Made by a program: the position numbers and the translations under genes. The notes under the pieces were generated by a model, which worked only from the letters and a program-made list of their open reading frames with translations, was not told the DNA's origin and did not search any database. A stretch of DNA of 36,180 nucleotides, taken from contig NW_014577121.1 in assembly GCF_000485595.1 (NCBI RefSeq), positions 100,551 to 136,730 of the forward strand, read 5' to 3'. Source of the stretch: Priapulus caudatus. Taxonomy: Eukaryota; Priapulida; Priapulimorpha; Priapulimorphida; Priapulidae. Positions 1 to 12,290 of the stretch are shown here, one piece after another. Position 1 is the stretch's first letter. Every line of letters begins with the position of its first letter.

Positions 1-294
1 TTTGAACATGCAAACTTTTGGTAATTCAGTTATGGATTTGTATGGGGTGGTGTGAGCAAATCTGGGATATTTAACCCTTCTCATTACTGAGTTTGCTCTG
101 AAATTATAGCTCTTGATGAGTAAGTACTGCCAATGTACTTGGGAAACCAAAAATTATGCTTTGGTTGCAAATAGCACTAAGTTGCTATGTAATGAGGTAC
201 TAAATGTTTTTGTGAGCACGTTAATGTTTTAGAATACACAGATGCAAAAATCACACTAATTATAATGGAACAATTTTGTGATTTTGCCTTGCAG

Positions 295-2540
295 AGAAAA
301 TGGTGATAAAACTAAAGGTGGCGCAAAATGGGACGAGATGAACATAATTGCAACATACCATCCAGCTGACAAGGATTATGGACACATGAAGATTGATGAG
401 CCAAAAACCCCATACAGCTATGGCAGTGATGATGAAAAAGACAACACAACTGATGAGCATGTTCATCCAGATGACTTGGCTAACAGGTATGTTATGAGAC
501 ATGTCACCAACAAATGTAACGTGTGTAGTGTGGAGCAACCTAGAATGTTTGCATACTGTCTTTTTATGTCAGGCATGCCAGGTATGCACATTGTAGAGAA
601 GCGTACACTAATGCCGCTATTTTGAAATAGTTTATTTCGTTTTATGGTATGTTTCTCGTCTGTTGCTAGGTAACACAAGAAATTTCACACGTAACTGCGC
701 ATAATAACAAACTGTAGAACTACCTGTGTGTGAGTTTGAAACATAAAATATGTGCCAACAAATGTTTAGCTGGTTATGTTGGTTAGGTTCATATCTAAGT
801 ATTATTCAGTGATGACAACCCGAACCTGGTGTGGAAATCCCACATTCAAAGCTAGCTTGTTTGTTTGACAGTGTTTGAGTGTTAGATTCCTTCTCATTTG
901 AATTGTGTGACAGTGAAATTCCCACATTCAAAACTAGGTTGTCTGTTAGACAGTGTGTGATAATCTGTTAGATTCTTTCTAATTTTATATCTAATACTCT
1001 ATTGACTCCAGATTAACAGATACGTTAGAAGACCCTTCGGTGAGACAACCCATAACAGCTTCAGATGATGGCAATCACCAGTGTCTCCAGACATCAGAAG
1101 ATATTGGTAATTAATGTATATTCAAAATTGATCACTGCACATAACATCTCATGGTCACAGTATGTGTGACAGTCATATAGGTAGACTGACCACACTGTTG
1201 CTAAGTTTAAAGCAGAAAATCGAAAAAATCGTGTTTTTGCTCCACGTGGTATGTCACACATTACTAGCAGTTTTGTGTTATCTGATATATACTACAGTCA
1301 ACTCTCAAAATTCTGAGCACCCTCAATACTGAACCTTACGTTAAACTGGATGACTTTTAAGTCCTAACGTTTTCCCTGTTTGCTTCCAAAAAACTACATT
1401 CCGAAAACCAATTCTGAATTCCAAACATATTTCACTTCTCAGAGCCATTAATTCTACGTCCAAAAAGCGTACTCATAATGATCAAATCCCTCAAACATTG
1501 GAAAAATTCTAGTGTGAAACTTTGAGATCAATTGCAGATCGTACATAGGGGCAGGAATGATATGCCTGAAATAGATCCCCTATAAACAGAACTTGAGTTC
1601 ACTGATTTTTTTAATTGATTTTTTCAGTGGACTCACTTTGACTTCTGAGTTGACTGTGTGTAGAATTATTAGCTTATTGTGCAATATCGACAATTGTAAA
1701 AATATCCATAGGTAGCATAACTTTCTAGTCTTCAAAATTGGTATGTTGCGAACAGTTCTAGTTTGCATGTTGCCATAGAGTACAACACGGGCATCAATGT
1801 CCAACCTGATCAAACTTGTGAACCCTCTGTCAAAGCTTTACCATTTAGGGTTGCTGCACTAAGGCACACCAGATTGTAAATATCATCGACGGCAGAATTC
1901 GGTAGAGTGGCAATCAGAATAAATCCACTGAAAATATCAGTGTTAATACCATGCTTATGAGACTTCATCCATAAAATAAAAGAATTTTTCAATTTTTTTG
2001 ACACAGAACCAAATATTTTTATAAGAAGTCATCTATGTAAATTTAACTTGTTTTTTTTTTAATTTGTAGAACAACACAGCAAATTCGAACAGAAGCGAAA
2101 AGCTCATTACAATGAATTTGCGAAAGTAAAGATGGCGAGAAAACTCATGGAGCAAGAAGATGATGAAGAAGAGACGGACAAGCCGAGCCCAACAGAAACG
2201 GCAAGTATTTAAATATATTTTGATAGAAGGATGTGCTTTAAGAGACTCAGCAAGTATTTAATTATACGCTACAGCAGCAGTTCCAAGTACGTCTATTCTA
2301 CTAGTCCTTTATGTTTCGTACGTTCCTGACATGTAAAGTGTATTATAGCATGAATGCATATCATGTGCTGTCTTTTAGTACTCGGCTAAACAGCTAAATA
2401 ACAGGTAATGCACGTGTGCCTTGTAGAATGACAATCTTGATTATAAGTTAACATTTCCATTACCACAGAAAGATGACGAAAATGCAAAAAGTGCCGACAT
2501 TCAACCAACAACACAAGAATTGGGTGACACTAACGAGTGA
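295..2540 (+). CDS. PPP1R2: Protein phosphatase 1 inhibitor-2, 3' part of gene
   Basis: Inhibitor-2 binds and restrains the PP1 catalytic subunit in cytoplasm and nucleus. Exons read here: 295-486, 1012-1106, 2070-2200 and 2469-2540 (stop TGA 2538-2540); phases join correctly (2, 1, 0). The first visible exon carries [18 protein letters not shown] and DEPKTPY; in the family the Thr of the PxTP site is the GSK3 target. The third carries [12 protein letters not shown], matching the HYNE helix that covers the PP1 active site, followed by an acidic stretch. The tail is short and hydrophilic, ending DTNE. The N-terminal exon(s) with the start codon and SILK-type PP1-docking motif lie left of the window. 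Exon 3 ends at a GC donor (ACG|GCAAGT); no GT donor gives the same tail frame. It faces the snRNP gene tail to tail. Family identity is firm from the motifs; the last exon is less conserved and rests on phase, splice signals and composition. Confidence 0.9.
834..985. repeat. Imperfect two-copy repeat in PPP1R2 intron
   Basis: Two diverged copies of about 70 bp (834-900 and 914-985) share CCCACATTCAAA, CAGTGT and GTTAGATTC blocks in the same order and spacing. They sit between exons 295-486 and 1012-1106. This looks like a simple local duplication. Confidence 0.6.
2201..2206 (+). other. Non-canonical GC splice donor
   Basis: GCAAGT directly follows the exon codon ACG. Ending the exon at 2200 gives phase 0, which fits the exon starting at 2469 after CCACAG and leads to the short tail ending at 2540. 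The GT four bases on (2205) would be phase 1 and would meet TGA after two codons with the same acceptor. GC-AG introns with GCAAGT are a known minor class spliced by the major spliceosome. Confidence 0.7.
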
Positions 2541-5500
2541 ATGCAAGACAGGATGGACACGGACCCTAACAATCTTTCAAAGTATACTCACATATTACAT
2601 ATACACATATTTTCATAATCCTTTTCAGGTTGGTGGAAGCAATGGAATGTAATAGGCATAACTTTGCAGTCTCGTGCATGAGAATATTCTCCAGATTCAC
2701 CGATTTTCAGAATTTTTGTTGTAAAATTCAACATTCTTGAGATCGAGGCCAATCCGTTGAGCTGTGTGGGGGAGTATATTTATAGATCTCCAACTGTTAT
2801 TTGCATCAATAGATTTTGTTACTATCTGAAAATTATGATCATGTTCACACGTACATAGACAGTGTATTTGATAGTATTTTCACCTGTGTGTGGTGCACAG
2901 CTCAAAATAGTCTGCACTGCTATCTCGCTGTGCAGGTAGTTTGTGTGTCATACAAGTGATTTTACCTCAGGTGGATGGTTTATGGAGCATTCTATGTAGA
3001 TATCAGTTTCACTGACTATCAAAAGGCCTTTTCCAATATATCAAACGTATCAATTTAAAGCAATGGAGTACAATACATTTGCTACAATTTTCAATGTGTG
3101 TACTATCATAAATTATAGTACGCATGACTAAAATTCTTGTTCATTTGATTGTTCATCTAATTTTCAAAATTTTCTCAAACTCCTATGGATTTTGCAAGGG
3201 GCTTTGTCCCTTTGACATTCCTCCCACCCAAGGATGAGGCTTTGATTTGGACTTCCAAGAGACTGCTGTAGCTCATGGGTGAAGTCAAGAAATCTTAGAA
3301 TTTCTTATTTTCATGGCTGCTGTCTGTAATAGGTATAATTCGATTAGGAAGGTTTATTACATGATGCTACCATCTTAAACATAAGGTGTTCTGGTTTGCA
3401 TTCCTTAAAACCCTTGGGGGGGATCAGTAACCATTGACCAATATGATCTTGACCAGTCAGGTAGTGTATGCTGCGTGATAAACCAGGGCATTTTAACATA
3501 TAAGTGCAGTTTCTATTTGACGTGTTCCTAACGATTATCATATGTAAAAGTGACCAGTAATACATCTAACTATTATATGGCGTAGCATGTGAAGTATAGA
3601 GAGAAGAACACCCTCACCTTCAACATATCATATGTGGCAGACATATAACCAGCAGGTATTGCTAGCCAACCACATCATAATTCCTCCTTCAGGGTATCCA
3701 GACAGAATTCCAAAGGTGGTCCAGGATGTAGACAAAGTGTTTTCTTATTTCTTGCAGATGAATGTAGATGATGAGATTAGTCACATACAGTTGAAGCCCA
3801 TGTTCCCAGCCAGCATGATTTTGACAGGCCCGTCAAATTATAGCAAACAAGAAATTGATAACTAGTTTGAAAAACTTCTGCTAACCATCTCTCCTGCTCC
3901 GCAGTGTTTCTTAGCTTGGAAGTTCACCACCCTGTCAGCACTCAATTTGTGTGAATTGTCCCACGGTTACTATAGCCAATTTTGAAATGAGTATTCTTAG
4001 TCTTTCACACTGAATGAGATATTACACATTTTACATTTGTGTCGTACATGGCTACAAGACACAAAGTATTTAAAAGTTTTGTGGTTGTCGAAGGTCATAC
4101 CTTATCATTCGAAATCTTTACTGCAACGGGGATGGTAAAATAGTTTGTAGTTTTATTACTGCATGAACTTTTATAAGTTTTACATTTTTAATTATTTCAA
4201 TTTTACGTTCATTTTATGAACCGAGAATGTAGACTAGACATGTGTAGGAATTATCCTCTTAATATAGTTTAGTATCAAGTGCATTTATATTAGAACTATT
4301 CATCCACACATGTATGTAATGTGACATGCATATTGTGAGATCGTTTTCATGTCTCGTAAGCAGGATTTGCTTATTGTGTAATTTATATTAATGTTTCTTT
4401 TATAATGAAAGTGTAACCAGCTGATTTATAAAAAAATTACTTGTGAGGAAGATAACAAATTCCCACTTGACGTGTTGTGCACAATAGCGTTGCAAGCATA
4501 ATATCATTTCCCTTTTTCCACTATGTACTACGTTTTAGACCACCTCGATTACTTTTACTTATCAGGTTATAACGTGGCAAACTCATTTATATTTTTACGA
4601 ACTTTAATTTTGTTAGCAAGTAGTGGGGTAAACTGCAATTGCTGATGTATTTTGCTATAAGTTATTCTAGCTGATGTAGAATTTTTTCATATTTCAAATT
4701 TGTCAATTCTCTCAATTACAGTTCAGAAAGCATGAACTTTGACATATCAATTACAATTCCATTTTAAATGTTATCTTAGTATTAGTAGTAAATTTATAGG
4801 TGACATAAATTGTATTGCAAACAGTAGCCACACAGCACGCTTGCTTGGTTAGGTATATTTATTAGTGTTCTTGGTTGCTATATCATTTATGTGTACTGTC
4901 ACTATGTTTGGCCTATCTATCTCACGTGGTAGAATAAAAATTTAAAAAATACCTGTTTTCATACTCAAAAATCATCTTTTTACTGTGGAACTCGCACTTA
5001 CAACAGAAATTGACGATTACCAAATATGGCAACGTTTTAACCTGCCAACTTACCTGTTGTGTCATTTCAATCCCCACAGGTCCTTATCAGATTCAGGAGA
5101 TAGGTGCAGTTGTTTCAAAGTATACATTAATTTTTGACAATTTGTAACTTCACTAGTCATTGTAGCACTGAATATAGCTCAGTGGAATGGTCTGGAAAAG
5201 TCTTTGGAATGGTGGCCCAGATGGCTATTATATCCCTAGCACCATAATAAATCCGAGTTAGTGATAATCATGTCCTCGGCATCTAGTGGAGGATAGCAAC
5301 TTGACCAAGAATGGTCATTGATGTCCACAGACACGTGTCATCAAAAGCATATATGGAACATCCAAACCCAAGCACAATTCTAGCTCTTTTTCCTTGATTT
5401 ATAGAATTATAACATTCTGACAAGATAGCAACTTTGAAATACTTCATTTAATTTATTTGCATTTTATTTATTTTTGCTGATTCTTTGCACGAGATCAGGG

Positions 5501-6259
5501 TTAATGTTTAATACTGAAAACACTCATGTAAATAAAACTTAAATTGTTATCACTCTTACGAGCAATAGTCACAATTGCTTTGTATGCAAAACAACATTAT
5601 TAACTTACAAGCAGGCTTAATACAACTTGATATGTCCATAGCTAGAGTGCGATGCAGCCAAATCGAAAACTCGGCCAGACTTGGAATGTCAGAATGTGTG
5701 CAATTCTAAACTGGAACAGATCTAATGCAATCTCCCAAGTTAAACAGCAAGTGTGCAATGCTGTAAGTTGGGATGCTTAACCAGTTTTTGGCAGGAGTGC
5801 AATGCTAAACTGGTACACAGCCAATAACTTTCATGCACAGAAACCACAAAAATTGTCAGTCATTTACACACTCTTTTACTTATATGATACAAACTCACCA
5901 TTTGCTGTGTTCATACTCCTAGTCAATAATATACACCCCTTGAAAAGGTTAATCAGACTGATCAATGATAGGGGAGGGGGGCTGTTTGATGGAGAAGGGC
6001 CCTTTTCCGCACAAACACACTGCAAAGTCTCATAGGGAAAGTAGAACATTTTGCAAGTCCATCTTTTACTGGAACTCTGTAAAACCACTCTATCACAACT
6101 GACAGAAAAGCACACCATGACATAACTTCAGACCTTCACTGGTTACCCGAGGGCATTGTGTGCATACATTGGGGTGTTGGCGGACACATCTGGAACTACC
6201 CTACCCGGCACACCTTTACGAGCACACCTACGCATCACCCAGAGCCGTGCTGTTGGCAA
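2541..6259. other. Convergent intergenic stretch, no gene recognised
   Basis: Holds the presumed 3' UTRs of PPP1R2 (+) and the snRNP gene (-). An AATAAA at 4933-4938 and another near 5531 are possible plus-strand poly(A) signals but are far from the stop. A 77-codon open frame at 3632-3865 has no motif I recognise. Degenerate GTGCAATGCTAAACTGG-like repeats occur around 5690-5820. I see no RNA gene. Confidence 0.5.
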
Positions 6260-9200
6260 TCACTTCTTTGCGAACGTGATCTTCATTGCATGAGTTGGCG
6301 TGATCTTAAAGCTCTGCAAGGCGTCTTTAGCTGCAGCTGACTGCAGCTCATTCTCAAACTCCACGAACGCGATGTCGTGCCGTCCTGGGACGAGGCGTAC
6401 CTCCTTGAAGCCCGGAAATCTGAAGTGTACGAGACAAACAAAATAAATATAATATTACACCCAAAATGAAAATTTTTACATCAATCTATATATACCACTC
6501 TTCAATAACATTCAACTCGCGAGTACAAACACCAATTTAACAAAAACACAGCCACACTTAATTAACATTGAAAAACACCAATAGCAACAATCAAGTGCCG
6601 CAGTGCGACAGGGCTCATCTGGTGTCTGGTGTTCTGCTGATAAATTTATTTGTGCATAGCAAGACGTCTTATACATAAGTCTTCTTTATTCTTGTTTGAC
6701 TTTCGTAGCCAATTCGAACAAATATATCAGCTACACTTTTGCACCCACCTAATCTCTATGCATTGCAGACACATGTGCATTGTAGGTTGGCAGGCAACAA
6801 TTATGATTAGAAGCGTGCCAGCCATGGGCTGCCCCGTGTTTTTGCCTACCAACGCGAGCATTCACTGATTCAGCCTTCAGGGTGCTATAGACAGACTGCT
6901 TTAGAAAATAATATGATTTAAGGAGCGTAAATCTTGTTCAACAAACATTTGCCTTTGCAATTCAACTGTGCAACTGTAACCTCACATTCACACAGGTATG
7001 GGCTCTAATAATAGCAAAAGCCGTTCAGTCCTTTGTTAACAGTCAACAAATCAATGTTAACCCGCTCTGCTATGGTCAAAAGGTTATTCGACACTTACTC
7101 TTCGCATGTCAGCGAAAGTACATTTCATGGTCCTTTCAATAAAGCCATAAAAATGTTAGGTCACCGCTGGAACAAAAAAGTTTTTCAATCGGCTCCGTCA
7201 GACATGTCCTCAGAAAATGTCTAAAATCTGCCCTGTGCCCCATTGACCTTTGACCTGTGACCTCCAATTTTGGCACAGTGATGGCTTTTCCTACCATGAT
7301 GCTATACACCAACTATCACGAGCCTAGGTCGAGCCGTTTAGATTTGTGCCGCAATTCTGCATTTCCTCCCTATACCTTAAGTTAAGGAGGAAATGTTCCT
7401 TCTTTTACACCTCTTTGGACTCTGACCTTTGACCCCCCAGCTTTGACATCACAACTCGTTTTCGGATTACCCCCCCACGTCCCGAATATCGTGATCGTAC
7501 GTCGAGCGGTTAAGATTTGTGCCCAACTGTTGACAGGCGGACGGACAGACGGCCAGACGCACGCTCATGCGATTCTACAAGCTGCATCGGACTATGTCAG
7601 ATGAGCTAAAAACTAATGAGGTACTTTGATAGATCAGCTGGGTAAGCACAAAGAAACCAATACAAAAAGGTAAATGACTTTTAAGGCTATGAACAGTGAA
7701 AGGCAGTTCAAGAACTTTAAAACAATGTGTTAAAACGAGAAAGCGATGAGAGGAACTTACTGGTTGAATAACATTGAGAGCATCATTTCGTTGGTTTCCT
7801 CTGGCAGGTTCGTGAGGAACAATATCTGGTTTGGTGGTTGCTCTGGAATCGCAGCCGCCACCTGAGGTTGACCTTGACAGAAATTCAAATGTTGGCCACT
7901 ACTTTCACAAGCTGCGTGAGCCGGATTACACCGCTACCAATACTCTGACACGCTGACACCAACTGTATTAATCCTCAAACAATAGCACAATTATATTTAT
8001 TTTAAGACACTTGTCACATGTCACATTGTCACATCTTCGTTTATTTTTTTAGAATGGGAAACTGCAAATAGTATCTCTACTTGACACGATGGGGACTGAT
8101 GTGCGAGAATAAATTGTGATGTCAGGATTAGCGCTTACCTGGCATGGTGGGAGGCTGTGGGACAAAGCTGGGCTGAAGTCCTGGCATCATGCTTGCAGGA
8201 GGAAGCTGTGGTCGCTGAGCCTGCACTGCCTGTTGCTGATCTTCTATTTTCTTCGCTTGTGCCCGTTTCCTTTCTTTCCTCGACATCTGTGAATCTTCTC
8301 CTGGGACACGCTTTGGTTTCTTTGGTCGCTCAACAAAAGTGCCTTTTTGTTTTGCGATTATATCCGAGTCGATTTTTGAATATGCTATCCGCTGTGATCA
8401 TGAAAAAAAATTCAATCAGTTTCCTTCTAAAATTTGCTGCATTATAAGCTGAGATAATAATTTATACAGCATTCATTCATAGATAAAAATGCAATTTCAC
8501 TAAATAGGGTTTTCAATTTTCCATTTAATCGACAGTACTTTGAAGATGACTAATTGGTGAATCCATTTCCTTTCAATTTGGCTAAATTTCCCTTTGCCTT
8601 ACAGCATTATAGATTTGCCATGTATACAACATATACTGATGTATTGTGAACAAAGGGGAAAAAGTTAATTTCTTACCATGGGTTTATCATAAAATGGGAA
8701 TCCCTGCATTGAACGCAGTGCATTTGTCCCACCATTGATATCTTTGAAGATGACAAATGCTTGGCCACGCATCTTCAGTGTTTTTAGAGCGACAATGTCT
8801 AAAATCTGCCCAAATTGTGAGAAGATTGCGTATAACGACTTCTTCAACTCTGAAATCAAAAGCAGGGGATACCTTTACGTTCTTTTTCGTAAAGAATGTC
8901 TTTTCGTTTCTTTTCGTAAAGCACATCTTTACAGTGATTAGAATGATAAATTCTGCAATCGGTCCAAATACAATGTGGGCATATATATGATATAACAATT
9001 TCTTAAGATCCAAAATCCAACAACAATGTGTAAACACCATACTATTGGGAATACAATATACAATCAATCCTGCATGAAATATGATGCTTGTCTATTGTAG
9101 GGTAGATTTCAAACAGCAAGTCCCAGCATTACTCAGATATTCTGCTATAGGATAGTACCATTTTCAAGGCAGTTAAACAATACAGAACTCAGATCTTACC

Positions 9201-9263
9201 ATCTTTCTTGATTTTTTCATTTAGGTTGTTGATGTAGATTGTGTTGTTGGGTCTAATATCCAT
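6260..9263 (-). CDS. SNRPA: U1A/U2B''-type spliceosomal snRNP protein
   Basis: Binds U1 and/or U2 snRNA stem-loops in the nucleus. Five coding exons on the minus strand: 9263-9200, 8849-8677, 8391-8139, 7872-7761, 6419-6260; all GT-AG, phases 1/0/1/2. Product 253 aa (human U1A 282, U2B'' 225, fly SNF 216). RRM1 is about residues 7-86, with RNP2 IYINNL and RNP1 RGQAFVIF; loop 3 reads [10 protein letters not shown] basic, Gln/Pro-rich linker (about 95-165) includes [15 protein letters not shown]2 ends the protein ([29 protein letters not shown], end ITFAKK). The start is the ATG in GCAATGG, 13 nt inside an exon with an AG acceptor just upstream (9277-9278), so a 5' UTR intron is likely. RRM1 mixes U1A and U2B'' signatures, as expected of an unduplicated SNF-type gene. 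Odd: the position of human U1A Gln85 is Ala here. Confidence 0.95.
7236..7525. repeat. Two-unit dispersed-type repeat in snRNP intron 4
   Basis: Two homologous units of about 115 bp (about 7236-7352 and 7405-7525). Each opens with TGACCTTTGACC-type motifs, passes through an ATCRYGAKC segment and ends with GAGC-GTT-AGATTTGTGCC. They are followed by a GGACGGACAGACGG run to about 7560. The pattern resembles dispersed invertebrate repeats, but I cannot name the family. Confidence 0.55.
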
Positions 9264-9276
9264 TGCAATTCTTGGT

Positions 9277-9884
9277 CTAGAAAAGTGAACAAAATAAGAA
9301 TTAAGTCTGAATGAGAATACAAGAATGCTCATTAACTAATTAAAATTAAAATGTGTATATCAAGACAGATGTGCACTAAAACAACTAATGAATAGGTCAG
9401 ACTCATGGGGGATGTAACAGCTCCAAGAAAAAGTTGCAAAACATGCATATTGACATTTATTACTACTAGTCTCCAGTTGGCTTAAGGGTGAAGATGGTGC
9501 AACAAATGGGTGCTCATGCTTACATACTTACTGCTTCAATGTTCAACCTATTATTGAGCTAACGTGTTACCGGGGACATAAACAAAGGGATACATTCAAA
9601 CTTGATGCAAGATTTCATCAATTTTCAGTCTCTTTCATCTTATTCGATAGCTGCCACCATACGTCACCTGTTTACCTATTTATATTCCTATATATATATA
9701 TATATATATGTCTTATCTGAGCTTCCATGAATGAATGTGTGAAATGAAGCAAGCTCTGTCAGTCTGTGTGAAACTGGTGCTCCTACATTATTTTCCTGTA
9801 AGTTTTTACTACAGCCCAATCGCAATCGTAGTTTAGCACCCCGGCTTAGTTGGTTCAAGGATAGAGATGATGTCGAGGACGGTG

Positions 9885-9885
<1 letters not shown>
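9277..9885. other. Upstream flank of snRNP gene
   Basis: Expected to hold the 5' UTR intron, first exon and promoter of the minus-strand snRNP gene; none can be pinned down. It contains a (TA)n run at 9689-9709. No coding frame is recognised. Confidence 0.4.
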
Positions 9886-9919
<34 letters not shown>

Positions 9920-9933
9920 AGGATAATGGGTTG

Positions 9934-10525
9934 CAGGGCTCGAATTAACCGACGGCACCGACGGCAATTGCCATCGGTGCCCCTATCAATCGCCGTACTG
10001 CCCCTGAAAATCCAACCCGACCGACGGCAGTCACCTGCCTTGCCCTTTTGTGTAATTGCCGTCGGTGCCCTTTAATCTACTGCCCTAGTTTCGTTTTTAG
10101 TCGAATCAACATAACACGTGCGCGTGCGTGCTGTAGTTGCAATGATGAGCTAAAAACCGATAGTCGCAGGAGGGAATAATAACAGCATCGGATAATTATT
10201 CGCTCCTGATAGCGGGCATGTAAAATTTCTTGTTACTGTACTTCCATTAGCAGAGGGGGGTACAGGGGTCGGTGTTACGATGTAAGCTTACATGGTGACA
10301 TGTTGTTTTGTACATTAAAAACAAGACGATGTTGATGTACTAATTTGTTATGAGTTTTCCTTTATTTTACAAATGTGCCTTGGTGCCCTTCTCTAATTTT
10401 GAGAGTTGCCTTGGTGCCATTTAAAATTGCCTCTGTGTCCTTCTATTTTAGAGAAAATACAAGGCGATTTCTCACATGCCCTAAAAAAATTGCCTTGCCC
10501 TTCTCGTCGCTTAATTCAAGCCCTG
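9934..10525. mobile_element. hAT-like MITE in LINE 3' tail
   Basis: Terminal inverted repeats CAGGGCTCGAATTAAC / rc CAGGGCTTGAATTAAG, flanked by a perfect 8-bp direct repeat ATGGGTTG (9926-9933, 10526-10533). The YARNG-type end and 8-bp duplication are hAT hallmarks. The interior (592 bp in all) has degenerate subterminal GCCGTCGGTGCCC and TGCCTTGGTGCC motifs and no transposase frame, so it is non-autonomous. It separates the LINE body from its AGTT tail, so it is younger than the LINE. Confidence 0.9.
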
Positions 10526-11436
10526 ATGGGTTGTGATAGGCCTAGCCTAATATGCACCCATATCTTGCGATTTCATGAATCGGTCGATTCTGGCCTTAAA
10601 TACGTTAGTAGTGGCAGCTGCGACTGCACTTTGTGGGAGTTTATTCCAGGGTTGCACCACTCTCTGGCTAAAAAAGTGTTGTCGCACCTGGAGTCTGGAC
10701 CGTTGTTTATATAATTTCATGTTATTTCCCCTTAGTGTTGTTGAAGCTGGACAAAAGAAAGTGTTTGGGTTCAGTTTATATTTCCCTCTCATGATTTTGT
10801 ATGATTCTATTAGGTCGCCTCTTAGTCTTGTCGTATGTAAACATTGTAATCCTAAAAACTTCAGCCGGTCCTCGTACTTGACGTTTTTTTAACCCATATA
10901 CTAGTTTGGTGGCCCTTCGTTGGACTTTTTCCATGTGTTCAATGTCTTTACTAAAGTAGGGAGACCTGGATGCAGTACTCTAGGTGTGGACGCATAAATC
11001 TTTTGTATAGAATCAGGAAAGCTTTCTTGTCCAGGAACTTGAAGGACTTCCTGATTGACCGTAATACGTTGGTAGCTGTACAGGCCTTTATGCACTGCAT
11101 CGTAGGTTTCATGTCGTTAGATATCCAAACCCCAATGTCCTTTTCCTCCTTCAAAATTCTTCTTTGGTCCCCGTCTTTCATCGTGTAGATATATTTGTTA
11201 TTTTTACTGCCTATGTGCATCCTTTTGCATTTTTCAACGTGAAATTTCAGGAGCCATGTTTCTGACTACTCACTTAATTTATCGAGGTCTGTCTGCAGAA
11301 GAATATTGTCTGTGATGTTTCTTACTATATTCCAAATTTTTGTATCGTCTGCAAACATTTTCAACTTACAATTTACAAGGTCTGGTATATCGTTAACATA
11401 AATTAAAAACAGGATTGGACCAATGACTGATCCTTG

Positions 11437-12057
11437 CAGGGTTCTCCAAGCTTTTAAATTATAGCATGGGGGTGCTACTCACTGCTAGGGGGGTCCGGGG
11501 ACATGCCCCCCGCAACATTTTTGAATTGTAGAAGCTCTGAGATGCAATCTGGGACACTCTGTAATCTGTATGTAAATTTGAAGCACTGCATGTGGGGTGA
11601 AAATGTTTGTTTTGCATGGGCAAAGCCATCGGAAAATTCAAAATAATTATTTCTTGATGAGCTAGAAAACACTCGGATTTGAAGTATGAAAATGAACATT
11701 ATTGTGCCAGCTAGCCTACACCAGTTGGTTGGGATTGATTGTCAGTTCAGATGCAAAATATTGAAAGCAAAAGGTTATACACCGTAGATTAATTTTGGTA
11801 CTATAACACGCGTATATAAGATAGCCGAGTCGGTTTAGAGTTAGTGTTAGGGTTAGGGCTAGGGAGACTGTTTGTGCTTGTGTGTGGGACTGCCTTACCC
11901 GTAGCATCGAGACCAACGTGTATTAATTGTTTGAACTTCTTGTGTATACACCAGCATGGCGGCTATGATATTTAGCGTGGCGGGTGCATTTTAGGATGGC
12001 GGGGCTTGACGATAGCCTGGCGGGCCGCCAGGCTATAAGTGCCCTTGGAGAACCCTG
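11437..12057. mobile_element. CAGGG-ended MITE with 5-bp TSD, inside LINE RT
   Basis: 14-bp terminal inverted repeats CAGGGTTCTCCAAG at both ends, flanked by CCTTG (11432-11436, 12058-12062). Removing the element plus one CCTTG rejoins the RT frame as PQG-SVIGP, which confirms the boundaries independently. It contains a perfect hairpin near the right end (AGCCTGGCGGGCCGCCAGGCT, 12014-12034) and GTTAGGGTTAGGG near 11845. No transposase. The 5-bp duplication is short for classic hAT; some hAT groups do use 5-6 bp. Confidence 0.92.
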
Positions 12058-12290
12058 CCTTGAGGTACCCCGCTGTCGACGCTGCTCCACTCAGAAAATT
12101 CTCCGTGCACTGATACCCGCATCTTTCTGTCTATCAGGAAACTTTCCAGCCATGCGATTAGATTTCCCCTGATTCCATAGCCTTTTAGCTTACTTATGAG
12201 ACGGCGGTGTGGAACCGTGTCGAAGGCCTTTTGGTAATCCAAAAATATTGTGTCTATTGAAGCACCACAGTCCAATGCTGATGAGGAAGT

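Larger units (their letters stand above)
9886..12290 (-). mobile_element. 5'-truncated non-LTR retrotransposon (LINE), interrupted twice
   Basis: Minus-strand reverse-transcriptase remnant. Its 5' half (about 12290-12063) carries IFLDYQKAFDTVPH, KLKGYGIRG and the block ending SGVPQG. The frame resumes at 11431 with SVIGPILFLIYVNDI and reaches the catalytic FADD at 11355-11344. Downstream are EKCKRMHIG, the domain with HLEYC, and a C-terminal WNKLP segment (about 10670). The 3' end runs into an (AGTT)n tract on the plus strand (9886-9920), a microsatellite tail of the kind seen in CR1/L2/Rex-like LINEs. It is dead: an in-frame stop after KLSE, a frameshift near 10950, 5' truncation, and two DNA-transposon insertions (9934-10525, 11437-12057). 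Clade unresolved. Confidence 0.9.

Noticed and set aside
3632-3865. 77-codon frame as a gene
   Set aside because: No recognisable motif, no supporting exon partners, lies in the 3' region between convergent genes.
7033-7224. 63-codon frame in snRNP intron 4
   Set aside because: No motif, on the strand opposite the gene, next to a repeat.
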